64,000 nucleotides of DNA from Chondrus crispus. Taxonomy: Eukaryota; Rhodophyta; Florideophyceae; Gigartinales; Gigartinaceae. The stretch is from positions 46,881 through 110,880 of the forward strand of contig NW_005179198.1 in NCBI RefSeq assembly GCF_000350225.1, in the 5' to 3' direction. Position 1 is the first letter of the stretch, and each line of letters begins with the position of its first letter. Below the pieces are notes generated by a model. It ran no database searches, was not told the origin of the DNA, and saw nothing but the letters and a program-made list of their open reading frames with translations. Below are positions 32,732 through 43,602 of this stretch, in pieces. The position numbers were made by a program, and so were the translations under genes.

Positions 32732-33980
32732 TAATGGTAGGTTCGGAGGGGCAAGGGAAGGAAGGAGGGCAAGTTGATGTGTGTGAGTGAAGGAGTTGGT
32801 GCTGAGGTTTACTTGGAGCCGTCTTTCGGCGATACTTATACACTTTGAGTGTTACACTAGCCCATTACTTTGGCACCTGGTAAACCGTACTCACCATATG
32901 GGCGACCAAGCGCGGTCCTCTTCTGGCCCGTTCACACTGTTCTATTTCCACCTTACGAATTGACTATTGACTATCAGTGCACAACAGTTTCTACACATTT
33001 CGAGTGACTGTAAACCATGGCCGTCTGCATGCAATCGTTTCACACCTTACCAATCTGCATCCAGACATGACAGAATATATTCTTGCACAATGAACAACTT
33101 GGCATCTTTCTATTTCCAACAACGCAAAGTCCTGTCATATCTCAGTCCCCATACATGCCCTTGTTTCGTACCATACTAATTTCGGTACACACTGTCAGAC
33201 AACTATGACGGATAGCAGCAATGTGCATCCAGACTTTCTAAACATCTCACATGATATCCGATGTGAATCACACGAGTACTGTCATCAACTTGCATCCAAC
33301 GGCGCACCATAACGAGAGCACAGTACAACGTCGCATGCTGACGAGAGTGTAGTACAACGGCGCATGCTGATGCAAGGGTCGCATACAGCGTGATGCATAC
33401 ACTGAATACTCACGTAAGTACATGTCTCTTGCGAGAAATACTTGTTGTACTTTTAATTCACATGTACTGTGCTCGGACACGCGCCGGACCGTATGTAGGC
33501 GACGTGTACAAGTGTACGTACACCTAGCAACCTGCCAATGTGTACATGCGTACACCGCACACAAGTGTCCAGCGCCAAGGCCACACGTAATTACCCATTA
33601 CAACCATGGTGAACAACTTGAAACCCCCGAAATGATGTAATTAAAACGTATACCGATCATTCAAGATATATCACCAGCATGAGTGCATATAAGTGGACAA
33701 TAACAAACCAATACAATTGGAGCATTTGCACCGACACCCAATAGATTTGCAGTATTGCCTGTGTAGCCCTATAACGGTTCGGGCCAAATGCAAAATTTCG
33801 GCATTTATGCAAATTTGCATAACCCTCCAAAAGTCCACTTTCGTCCCCAGAACCCCAAAATCTGAGACTTTACACGTGTCATGTGGTGATATGGGGTGAG
33901 GGTCCGGACCGTCGAGTCATGTACACGTGTCGCTCGATTTTGCACTTTCCAGATAACAGCATGTGGTCGCACATTTTCAA
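32732..33980 (-). mobile_element. LTR-B, 5' LTR of copia-B1
   Basis: 1249 bp, minus orientation. It lacks the outermost two bases of the usual TATTG start: the plus strand reads TTTTCAA, then copia-A sequence. The flanks of B1 (copia-D gag on the left, plus-strand copia-A gag on the right) do not share a TSD, so at least one side was rearranged after insertion. Confidence 0.9.
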
Positions 33981-33982
33981 GA

Positions 33983-36900
33983 GACCAAAGCTCTGGATCG
34001 GTCAGAATCGAGAAGCTGACTGCATCTAACTTTTACATCTGGAAGCAGAAAATCCAGCTACTGCTTGCTCTCCGAGATGTCGATCAATACGTTTTTGATG
34101 ATATCCCGGAGAATGCGACGTCAGATGACCGGAGAAAATGGATCCGTGGTGACGCAAAAGCAAAGGCAGTCATCGGACTCACGCTTTCTGATAACTACTT
34201 GCAACATGTGCGAGGGTGTAGCAGTGCGAAAGAGACATGGGAAGCAATTCTGAATGTGTTTGAGCGTCATACTTTGCTCAACAAACTTGCCGCCCGTCGC
34301 GACTTTTACACTCTATCCATGCTCCCATCCGAGAAAGTGCTCGTGTTCATCAATCGCGTGGAGCAACTTGCTGCCAGATTGCAGTCAATGAGTGTTGAGA
34401 TTGACGATAAAGAAATTGCAATGGCTGTGTTGAATGGCTTGCCTCCACGATTCGATAACTTGATTGTTGCTCTTGACGCACTTGGCAATGAAGATAAAGT
34501 GTTTGGACTCGAGTTTGTGAAGAGTCGTCTGCTGCAAGAAAAGCAACGAGAAAGCATGAAGACCGCTTCTGCTTCATCACCACATCCACCTGCACTTGTC
34601 AATCGTATGCCTATTCGACGCGATATGAAATGTACGAATTGCAATAGACATGGGCATACTGCAGCGCGTTGCTGGGGCAAGGACGTGAATGGGCGCCGAC
34701 CTGCGCCGCCAGATGGGTTTCGGTCACGCAACACTGGCTTGAAGCCAAGTGCATTCGTTTCTCAAGATAACAATTCTACTGCTGCCTTTGCGGAGAGTGA
34801 CTTTACTTGCTTGCTTTCGACTTCCACTCCAGAAAAAAGGGCTTCAAACTCAAGGTCATGGCTTGTCGATTCCGGTTGCAGCGCTCACATTACGTTCGAT
34901 CGCTCTTTGTTCCTTACGTATGAACAGATAATCTGGATCAGTGGAGATGGGCACGAAGGCTAGAGCTAATGTCGCTGGTCGCGGCGAGGTAGAATTCATG
35001 TTGAACGTCAACGGTAGTCCCCATCCTTGCAAATTGTCAAACGGTTTGCATGTCCCTGATTTCGGATACTCGCTACTGTCTGTTAGCCAAATGGTTTCAA
35101 AGGGTTTGCAAGTGTCATTTGAAAATGAAAAATGCCGCGTTACTGCAGGACCAACTGTAGTTGCCACAGCGAGTCAAGTTGGGGATTTGTACATACTTGA
35201 CGTCATGAATGAAACCTTTTCTGCTCACGTAGATACCCTGCAGACGCTACATGAACGCATGGCCCATGTTAATGTACAAGGAATTGCATCAAGGATTCAC
35301 ATTAATGTGGTCAGTGGCATCAACGTTCGTCAAAGCGATGTCATCAGTGCAATGAATCGGAAGTCTGACAATCACTCTCCCATTTTTCCTGCGTGTGTGT
35401 TTGGCAAAGCAACGCGATCAGTAATCCCAAAACAGCGATCATCGTCTCGAGCACAGAACTGTCTTGACTTGGTACATTCTGACGTTTGCGGTCCGCTCGA
35501 AGTACAGTCCATTGGTGGTTCGAGATACTTCATTATATTTGTAGATGATCACTCGAACTGGGTAGTTGTGTACACGATGAGAAATAAATCTGAGGCGTTT
35601 GCAAAATACAAGTTGTATGAAAAGTTGGCTCAAACCCACACTGGTCGCAAAGTAAAGGTGCTTCGCACTGATCGAGGGGGAGAGTACTTGTCGACGGAAT
35701 TCAAGTCGCATTTAGATTTAAACGGTACGCAGCACCAACTCACAACGGCGTACACCCCTGAACAAAACGGTGTTGCTGAACGTTTAAATCGAACTTTGAT
35801 TGATCTTGTCCGCTCAATGCTTTCTCATAAACAGGTCAGTAAGCGATTCTGGGCCGAGGCTCTTGCCACTTCGGTATATGTACGCAATCGAGTTACTTCA
35901 CGCGCTTTGCCCGTTAATACAACTCCGCACCACATTTGGATGAATTCTACTCCAAATGTTGGCCATTTGCGAGTATTTGGGTCAAAGTGTTGGTATACAT
36001 TACCAAAATTAGAGCTCCGTAAGCTGGACTTGCGAGCGCGTGAAGCGATGTTTCTTGGGTACTCGCAATGCAGTAAGGCATACAAACTTTGGGACGGAGA
36101 GTTGAATAAAATTGTTGTGTCACGGGATGTCACGTTCGATGAATCGACATGTGGGATGCATGACATTCCTGCACACGAAAGTGATTCAATCAACTCTGAT
36201 GTTGACGTTGTACTGCTCGATGGCGACAATGGAAATACAGCTGATACCCCAAATACGGATGAGGTCGTCGGTTCTGAAGAGGATGAAGTTTCGGAGAAGG
36301 TTCTTGAAAACGATGGTGCTCATTCTGTAAGTGAGAATGATGAAGATGAAGATGATGTACCAACTGCCGTCGAAACTCCGAATGTCACTCCTCCAACTCC
36401 GACTCCAGCTGTGCGAACATCGTCTCGAGTCAGCAGACCTCCGGGATCATTGTGGAGGAGCAACTTTGCAGCTGCTCTTATTTCACATGCTTTCCAGCAC
36501 ACTGGCGTCCCAAGACTTTCAACCAGGCAACCAACAGGCTTAAAGCTGCATTTTGGCAGACCGGCATTGACAAAGAACTTGCCTCGCAGACCAAGAATCG
36601 GACTTGGAAACTTGTTCCTCGATCTGAGGCGTCAAACATCTTGGCATCTCGATGGGTTTTCAATGTCAAGCAACTGCCTGATGCAAATGGCAATATAGTT
36701 GAAAGTGCAAAAGCCAGACTTGTTGCTCGTGGATTCCAGCAAGTGCAAGGTCTTGACTATACTGAGACATATGCCCCTGTCATAAAGTTTACCACTATTC
36801 GTCTACTTCTTGCCTTAGTTGCTCATTACGACCTCCAACTTCATCAGATGGATGTCGTGACTGCGTTTTTGAACGGCAACTTGGATGAAGACATCTACAT

Positions 36901-38092
36901 GGAGCAACCCGAAGGGTGCATTGACAAAAGCAAAAGTGACCACTTGTGCAAACTTTTGAAAGCACTTTACGGTCTTAAACAAGCACATCGTCAATGGCAT
37001 GCCAAAGTGGATGATTTCTTAATTGGTGAATTGGGATTCGAGACTTCACGTAGTGATCCGTGTCTCTACATTAAACACATCGGTAACACTATCATGCTGA
37101 TTGCACTTTATGTCGATGACTTGTTACTCGCCGGTAGTGATATCGATGCCATGAAATGGATGAAGGGGGGAGCTTAATGAACGGTTTGAGATGAAAGACC
37201 TTAGTGAAGCAAAAGTCTGCATTGGTCTTGAAATTCAAAGGGATCGCACCGTCAAGACGTTGAGTCTCACTCAAACTAAGTATGCATCAAAAGTGCTTGA
37301 GCGTTTTCGAATGTCAACGTGTAACCCAACCTCTCTCTGACTCCAATGGAACAAGGTCACACAACCACGATTTCAACCGAAAACGACTCCGAAACAAATG
37401 TACCGTATCGTGAGGCAGTGGGATCCCTAATGTACTTGACGGTTGGCACTCGTCCACACTTGGCACATGCGATTGGAAAGCTTTCTGAACATTCTGCCAA
37501 CCCATGTGAGTCACACTGGGCAGGTGTGAAACGGGTAATGCGATACGTGCAAGGGACTCGAAACTTAGGAATCGTGTTTGACAATAAATATAAATCGCCG
37601 GAGTTGTTCGGCTTCAGTGATGCTGACTGGGCCGGTTGTTCAGACTCTCGCAAGTCGACCAGCGGATATGTTTTCAAGTTCTGCGGTGGAGCGATCAGTT
37701 GAAGTTCCCGAAAACAGACTGTCGTTGCGACTTCCACGTGTGAAGCTGAGTACATTGCACTATGTGGAGCGTGTAAGGAGGCGACTTGGTTGCGTCAAGT
37801 GGTTGCTGATGTTCTTGGACTTGATTCTGATCCCACCATTATGATGGGGTGTGACAATGCAGGAACTTTTTCGTACGCCCAGAATGAATCGGTCAACCGT
37901 CGTAACGAACATGTTGATGTGAAATACCACTATATACGAGATGCAATTAAGAGAAACGTCATTTCTTTGTCGCATTGCCCGACCACTTCCATGCCTGCAA
38001 TTATCCTGACGAAAGCACTTGGGCGAGTTCTGTTCCAGAAGTTTGTAGAACTTCTAGGGCTTGCAGTAGCTACTTCTAGTAAAAGCATGTGA
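33983..38092 (+). pseudogene. Copia-A gag-pol, plus strand, decayed
   Basis: The copy starts three codons into gag (DQSSGSVRIEKL) against an LTR-B end and runs to the stop at 38090-38092. Knuckle CTNCNRHGHTAARC at about 34633-34674, protease DSGCSAH near 34870, integrase HHCC and core (LRTDRGGEY, GVAERLN) 35250-35810, RT with YVDD near 37112, RNase H (FSDADWAG) near 37612. Damage: a two-base loss near 34928 in the protease flap region; a frameshift near 36490 between integrase and RT; an insertion in the G-run near 37166; another frame disturbance near 37330; and a Trp codon turned to TGA at 37700-37702. The 3' end leads into a purine tract and LTR-A. It is the reference copy for family A here. 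Confidence 0.93.
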
Positions 38093-38128
38093 TCGAGGGG
38101 GAGTGTTGTAATTATACGACCACATGCT
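38084..38128 (+). repeat. Inverted repeat bracketing the copia-A polypurine tract
   Basis: AGCATGTGATCG (38084-38095) pairs at 11 of 12 positions with CGACCACATGCT (38117-38128). The purine tract and the first bases of the LTR lie in the loop. The left arm overlaps the pol stop codon. Same layout in copia-B (58014-58057) and copia-D (22646-22690). Confidence 0.85.
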
Positions 38129-39041
38129 GATATGCATGACACACAACGACAGGTATGACACGTGTAAAAAGGAAACACTCCGCGTGACGAGCTCAGCAAG
38201 TTTGATTTTCAACATGTACACGTGTGATTTCTGTATACGGTTGCACTCTACAGAACTTTAGAAACAAGTTTGGTTTTCAACGTGTACACGTGTGAAATAT
38301 GTACACGGTTGCGGTGTACAGTACAATCTGAGCATGTTTCATTTTCTCCGCCCGACACGTGTATGACCTGGACACATGTCCTCATTACACTGTCGGACGC
38401 GTACAGAACGCCTGCAGTCTTACAGACAAAGTGTAGAACCTTGGTGACGGGTGCCTGGCACGTGCCAAAGGTTTACAGCGTCCATGGAGTGCAGCACGGG
38501 TACAGCAGGACACAAAGATACCGTTGCGCGAGTTTTGAATTCGTACGGCAAAATGTGCACTGTTGTAATTGACAGTGGACAGGACCTCACGAGAGATTCA
38601 GATTCATAAGGCAACGTGTGGGCTGTAAACAGTCCTTGCAGGATTGATTTGAATTCGTAAGGCAACGTGTGAGCTGTAAACGTGCCTTACGAATTCGTGC
38701 CACGCTAGATTTGGAATAGTAAGGGAATTTGTGCTTTGCTGTGCTTTGTTGTACTGCCTTACTAATTTCTCCGTCATGACAGTGCTAATTCGTAAGGCGG
38801 TTTTCTGTTCTGTTTGTTGGGCCATCGCCAGTTTGGCTGAGTAGCAAGACGGGCACATGTGTTAGAGCCAATACATTTGTAGTATGTGTGTCGTAGTGTT
38901 TGGTAGTAGAGTTCTAGAAGATTGCAGAAGTGTATAAGTAGTGCCAGAAGGTGGCGACTCAAAGTAAATCGGGACCAAATCCTTCAACTTGACCTCATCA
39001 ACCGTCCTTCGATTTCCCTTTGCCCCGCTGACCTTCCAGTA
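38104..39041 (+). mobile_element. LTR-A, 3' LTR of the plus-strand copia-A
   Basis: 938 bp, TGTTGTAATT to CCTTCCAGTA, following GAGGGGGAG. It contains ACACGTGT palindromes in its first 300 bp, then six or seven copies of (G)AATTCGTAAGG-like motifs in both orientations. TATAAGTA is at 38933-38940 with the hairpin GCCA-GAAGG-TGGC at 38943-38955. It ends abruptly against a truncated LTR-B; no TSD is recognisable. Confidence 0.93.
38933..38940 (+). promoter_or_regulatory. TATA box of LTR-A
   Basis: TATAAGTA is followed two bases later by a 4-bp hairpin (38943-38955). It is about 100 bp from the LTR end, which sets the likely U3/R boundary. Confidence 0.65.
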
Positions 39042-39911
39042 GTAATGGGTAATTACGGGTGGCCTTGGCGCTGGACACTTGTGTGCGGTGTACACAAGTA
39101 CACATCGCCAGGTTGCTGCGTGTACGTACACTGGTACACGTCGCCTACATACGGTCCGGCGCGTGTCCAAGGACAGTACATGTGAATTAAAAGTACAACA
39201 AGTATTTCTCGCAAGAGTCATGTACTTACGTGAGTATTCAGTGTACGCGTCACGCTGTATGCGACCCTTGCATCAGCATGCACCGTTGTACTACACTCTC
39301 GTCAGCATGCGACGTTGTACTGTGCTCTCGTTATGGTGCGCCGTTGGATGCAAGTTGATGACAGTACTCGTGTGAGTCACATCGGATATCATGTGAGATG
39401 TTTAGAAAGTCTGGATGCACATTGTTGCTACCCGTCATAGTTGTCTGGCAGTGTGTACCGAAATTAGTAAGGTACGAAACAAGGGCATGTATGAGGACTG
39501 AGATATGACAGGACTTTGCGTTGTTGGAAATAGAGAGATGCCAAGTTGTTCATTGTGCAAGAATATATTCTGTCATGTCTGGATGCAGATTAGTAAGGTG
39601 TGAAACGATTGCATGCATACGGCCATGGTTTACAGTCACTCGAAATGTATAGAAACTGTTGTGCACTGATAGTCAATAGTCAATTCGTAAGGTGGAAATA
39701 GAACAGTGTGGACGGGCCAGAAGAGGACCGCGCTTGGTCGCGCATATGGTGAGTACGGGTTACCAGGTGCCAAAGTAATGGGATAGTGTAACACTCAAAG
39801 TGTATAAGTATCGCCGAAAGACGGCTCCAAGTAAACCTCGGCACCAACTCCTTCACTCACACACATCAACCTGCCCTCCTTCTTTCCCTTGCCCCTCCGA
39901 ACCTACCATTA
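39042..39911 (+). mobile_element. LTR-B, 5'-truncated copy (5' LTR of copia-B3)
   Basis: This begins in mid-LTR-B (matching 20152 onwards) and runs to the normal CCATTA end, so about 380 bp of U3 are missing. The promoter part is kept: TATAAGTA at 39803-39810 with the perfect hairpin GCCGAAAGACGGC at 39813-39825. The junction with LTR-A shares GTA. Confidence 0.9.
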
Positions 39912-39925
39912 GATTATGGGCCCAG
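39912..39925 (+). other. Copia-B3 primer-binding site
   Basis: GATTATGGGCCCAG directly after the LTR; half-tRNA type as above. Confidence 0.88.
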
Positions 39926-40288
39926 TCCCTCGCTGTCGTTTCACTGCATGAGTCTGTCGTTCTCGTTCCGTTGTTTCTGCCGTCGTTGTCGCTGTCGTTT
40001 TCGCTGCCGTTTCTCGTCGTTGTTTCCGCTGGTCTTCTCGCTGTCGTTGTCGCTCTCGTTCTTGCCGTCGTTCTTGGTTTTGGATCTCGCTGCTGCTGTC
40101 GTTCTTGCTCTCTTGTGTGAATTGGTTTTGGTCATCGCCCCCGCTGTCTTCGTTGTCTTCGTTCTTGGTTTGGCTTTTGTTCTTGCTGTGGTTCTTGCTG
40201 CTGTCTCTGTCTTTGGTCTTCGTCTTCGTTTCCGCTCCCGCTACCGCCGTCGTCGTCAATCTCGCATTTGGTTTTTCTTCGTTCTCTC
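39926..40288 (+). other. Copia-B3 CT-rich leader
   Basis: GTCGTT/CTCGTT-rich leader, collinear with 21035-21397 and, on the minus strand, with 32355-32717. Confidence 0.75.
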
Positions 40289-40960
40289 ATGCAAAGTAAG
40301 TTTTGAGTTTCTTTCCATTTCCTACACATCTAAGTGATTGTCTTTGCACGTTTTGGTGGTTTTTAAGAGCAATAATTCCAAAATCTGTTACTGACGATTA
40401 TCTTCATATTCGTTATTGTAAATACCTGTTCTTATGGGGTTGCGTTAGATCTGGAATTAGTACCGGTGCGCTCTGCGCCTGGGAAGCTGGTCACCGGTCG
40501 AACGGTTCGGACATCGGAGGTCGTATCCGTTGAGGTGCTTGAGCCTGAGGATCAACCTTCACTTCGGCTCGCGCTTCCGGGTCCGTCCTCGAGTTGCACA
40601 CCATATACGATTCCTCGTATTCCGCGCTCTGTTCCCGCACCAATAAAGAGAACTACGCATCGACTTTCTGCTCGGAAAGCGGCTGTTCTTGCGGATAAGC
40701 AGTTCAAGCGTGAGCGCAAGAGGAATCGTAAGGTGTGCCCGCGGTATAAGCGGTATTGTAAAGTGTGCGGCGTTAGTGGCAATAGTGCGAAGGCCTTTTA
40801 CGACCACATTCAGTCTAGGTCTCATCGCATTCAAGTTGCCAACGCTAAGGAGACTCCGCGTTGTATGCCTTGCAATCGCGTCTTTGAGTCTCACGGGCAC
40901 CTGAAGTGCCACGAGAACGGTGCCGCACACTTGAAGGTAGTTTGTGAACAGAATAGTTAG
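40289..40960 (+). CDS. Copia-B3 accessory protein, two U1/JAZ-type zinc fingers, spliced
   Basis: Exon 1 40289-40295 (ATGCAAA), intron 40296-40448 (GTAAGT...TTAG), exon 2 40449-40960 with stop TAG; 172 aa. Fingers: CKVC-x12-HIQSRSH and CMPC-x12-HENGAAH (CX2CX12HX5H twice), preceded by a basic tract. Exon and intron lengths are identical to the minus-strand copy at 31683-32354, and donor, acceptor and frame are all kept, which supports one functional design carried by the family. The protein ends about 170 bp before the gag start. No similar ORF is recognisable in the copia-A or copia-D parts of the window, but their leaders are truncated, so absence there is not proven. U1-type fingers commonly bind dsRNA or RNA-protein complexes; the function here is unknown. 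Confidence 0.78.
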
Positions 40961-41467
40961 GAATTTCATCTAAATAAATTCACATATCTGTTCGCAAATT
41001 TCCCCTAGTGCAACTTCATAGTAATCATATCAAACTTCTTAGACGGGTGGGCTTGCCATTGTGTTGACTATCGGTTAACGGCTTGGGATCTCCGAACGGA
41101 TTTTCAAATACTGAAGTCTACTTGCACTAAAATAGAAGATCAAGGAGGAGGAGGATCCATCAGAATCGACAAACTGACGGACTCCAACTTCTACGTGTGG
41201 AAGCAGAAAATACAACTTCTGCTTGCTCTACGTGATGTTGACCAATACATCGTTGAGGGAAGAGTTCCAAGTGAGGAACGCGCGGAAGAGCGTAAGAAGT
41301 GGATCAGAGGTGACAGTAAAGCTAAAGCACTGATTGGTCTCTCCCTATCAGATGAGCATCTTGAGCATGTACGTGATGTTGATACTGCTCATGAGATGTG
41401 GGAAGCTATTGTAAACGTGTTTGAGAGGCACACTCTGCTGAACAAACTAGCTGCACGTCGTGAATTC

Positions 41468-41845
41468 TGATGGTAAAATCGAGGTCTGAAAAATTTGCCG
41501 CAAAAATTCGTTAACCACTAAGCCACAGGCGCTGGCTTCTTGGTGTCCCCTTGGGCGCGCTCACTAATTCAACACTCCCCCTCAACCAGGGGACGCCAAA
41601 CACACGGCGCGGGTCACTGCACAACACACAGGCAGGTACGTTCCCAAGTGTGACACAAACAAACAAACATTGCGCCGCCCAAGTGCACCTGGTGAGAATC
41701 GAACTCACGAATGGTAGCGTAAATCTGGGCCCATAACCTGATGGTAAAATCGAGGTCTGAAAAATTTGCCGCAAAAATTTGTTAAACACTAAGCCACAGG
41801 CGCTGGCTTCTTGGTGTCCCCTTGGGCACGCTCTTTATTTCAACA
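41468..41845 (-). mobile_element. TRIM: 378-bp miniature LTR retrotransposon with split tRNA-like promoter
   Basis: Two 107-bp LTRs (41468-41574 and 41739-41845) flank 164 bp, with TSD AATTC at 41463-41467 and 41846-41850. On the minus strand the 5' LTR is the right copy: TGTTGAAATA...ACCATCA, then directly the primer-binding site GGTTATGGGCCCAG (41725-41738). The other internal end is a purine tract TTGAGGGGGAG before the 3' LTR. There is no ORF. The minus strand from 41803 to 41684 has tRNA-like parts: GCGCCTG, A-box-like TGGCTTAGTGTTTAA, then, after LTR end and primer site, a perfect T-arm GTGAG-TTCGATT-CTCAC (41708-41692) followed by CAGGTGC, which pairs with GCGCCTG (seven pairs, one G-U). 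It must use enzymes in trans; the shared primer site suggests copia A/B as donors. Confidence 0.92.
41725..41738 (-). other. TRIM primer-binding site
   Basis: Minus strand GGTTATGGGCCCAG adjoins the 5' LTR and is identical to the copia PBS at 18237-18250 and 21021-21034. Confidence 0.9.
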
Positions 41846-43495
41846 AATTCTACACTCTGAAGATGCTTTCCGGTGAAAAGGTGCTTGCATACATCAATCG
41901 TGTCAAGCAGCTGGCAGCCATCCTCAAGTCAATGAGCGTAAACATCAATGACAAGGAGATGGCCATGGCAGTGCTCAACGGTCTGCCTGCCCGTTTCGAG
42001 GCTCTCATCGTTGCACTTGATGGTCTCGGTAATGAGGAAAAGATATTCAGTTTGGACTTTGTGAAAAGTCGTCTGCTGCAGAAAGAGCAACGAGCAAACA
42101 TGAAGTCTAGCTCCTCACAGACATCGGCTCTGGTTAATCGTGCCCCGAACAATCGGGACATAAACGATTACAAATGCACGAACTGCGGTCATACAGGCCA
42201 TACGGCAACCCGCTGCTGGGGAAAGGATTTGAATGGGCGTCGCCCGGCTCCTCCTAGCGGATATAAACCCCGTATATCTCAACGGAAACAATCTGCATTT
42301 CTCACGCAGAAACCTGATCCCGACATGGTTGTAAACAGCGTCGACTTCACATGTCTGATGTCGAAAGCTTCGCACACGAACGATCTGGAGATGTCGCCTT
42401 CGTGGCTCGTAGATTCAGCTTGTACAGCTCATATTACATATGACCGATCTTTGTTTGCAACGTATGAGCCACTTGAATCCGCCTCCGTTCAGATGGGAAC
42501 CAAGGCTAGCGCAAAGGTTCCCGGCCGTGGTGACGTTCACTTGAAGTTAAATGTGAATGGCCGCATCGAACCGTGCAAGTTGACGGATGTATTGCACGTT
42601 CCGGACTTTGCGTCCTCTCTGCTCTCTGTCAGTCGAATGACTGAACTTGGACTAAAAGTTGGGTTCGAAAATGGAAAATGCATGATCAGACGAGGCTCAA
42701 CTGTAGTGGCGACTGCGACATTGGTTGGAGAACTTTACGTTCTCGACATCGTCAGTGACATCGGATCTGGACATGCTGCCACCCTGCAAACGTGGCATGA
42801 GCGCTTTGCACATGTGCATTCTCAAGGTATTGCTTCGATGATTCGTGACAATGTTGTAAGTGGAGTCAAACTACTTGGTAATGAGGCTAACAAAATCAAC
42901 AATACTGACAATGATTGCATCTCTGAAAAATGTTCTGCGTGCGTCTACGGCAAAGCCACTCAATCCGTGATCCCAAAAGAGCGGTCCTCAAGGCGGGCAT
43001 ACTTCTGTCTAGACTTGGTTCACTCTGATGTTTGTGGCCCCTTAGAGGTGCAGTCCATTGGTGGTGCCGAGTACTTCATTACCTTCATAGATGATCACTC
43101 AAACTGGTCAGTAGTGTACCCTATGCACCATAAATTAGAAGCATTTGAACGATACAAAATGTTTGCACAACTTGCTCAGACTCACACTGGTCGCAAGATC
43201 AAAGTGTTTCGCACTGATCGAGGTGGTGAGTATCTGTCCACGGAGTTTAAGTCTTTTCTGATTGCAAATGGTAGTCACCATCAAATGACGACCGCGTACA
43301 CACCGGAGCAAAATGGCGTCGCCGAGCGACTGAACAGAACTTTGGTAAACTTCGTGCGCTCCATGCTAACGCACAAGAAAGTTACAAAGGGGTTCTGGGC
43401 AGAAGCACTTGCCAATGCAGTGTACGTTCGAAATCGAGTCACGTCACGTGCCATTCCCCCCAAGATGACCCCATACCACTTATGGATGAAATCTG

Positions 43496-43602
43496 TGTTG
43501 AAATAGTGAGCGCACCCAAGGGGACACCAAGAAGCCAGCGTCTGTGGCCTAGTGGTTAACGAATTTTTGCGGCAAATTTTTCAGACCTCGATTTTAACAT
43601 CA
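43496..43602 (+). mobile_element. Solo TRIM LTR with TSD ATCTG
   Basis: 107 bp, TGTTGAAATA to AACATCA, in the integrase region of copia-B3. TSD ATCTG at 43491-43495 and 43603-43607; removing the LTR and one TSD restores the normal copia-B sequence. It carries a good A-box (TGGCCTAGTGG) but no B-box. Confidence 0.95.

Noticed and set aside
41684-41803. A genuine tRNA gene
   Set aside because: The T-arm and acceptor-like stem are good, but no anticodon arm is recognisable, the span is 120 bp, and the LTR end and primer site lie between the halves.
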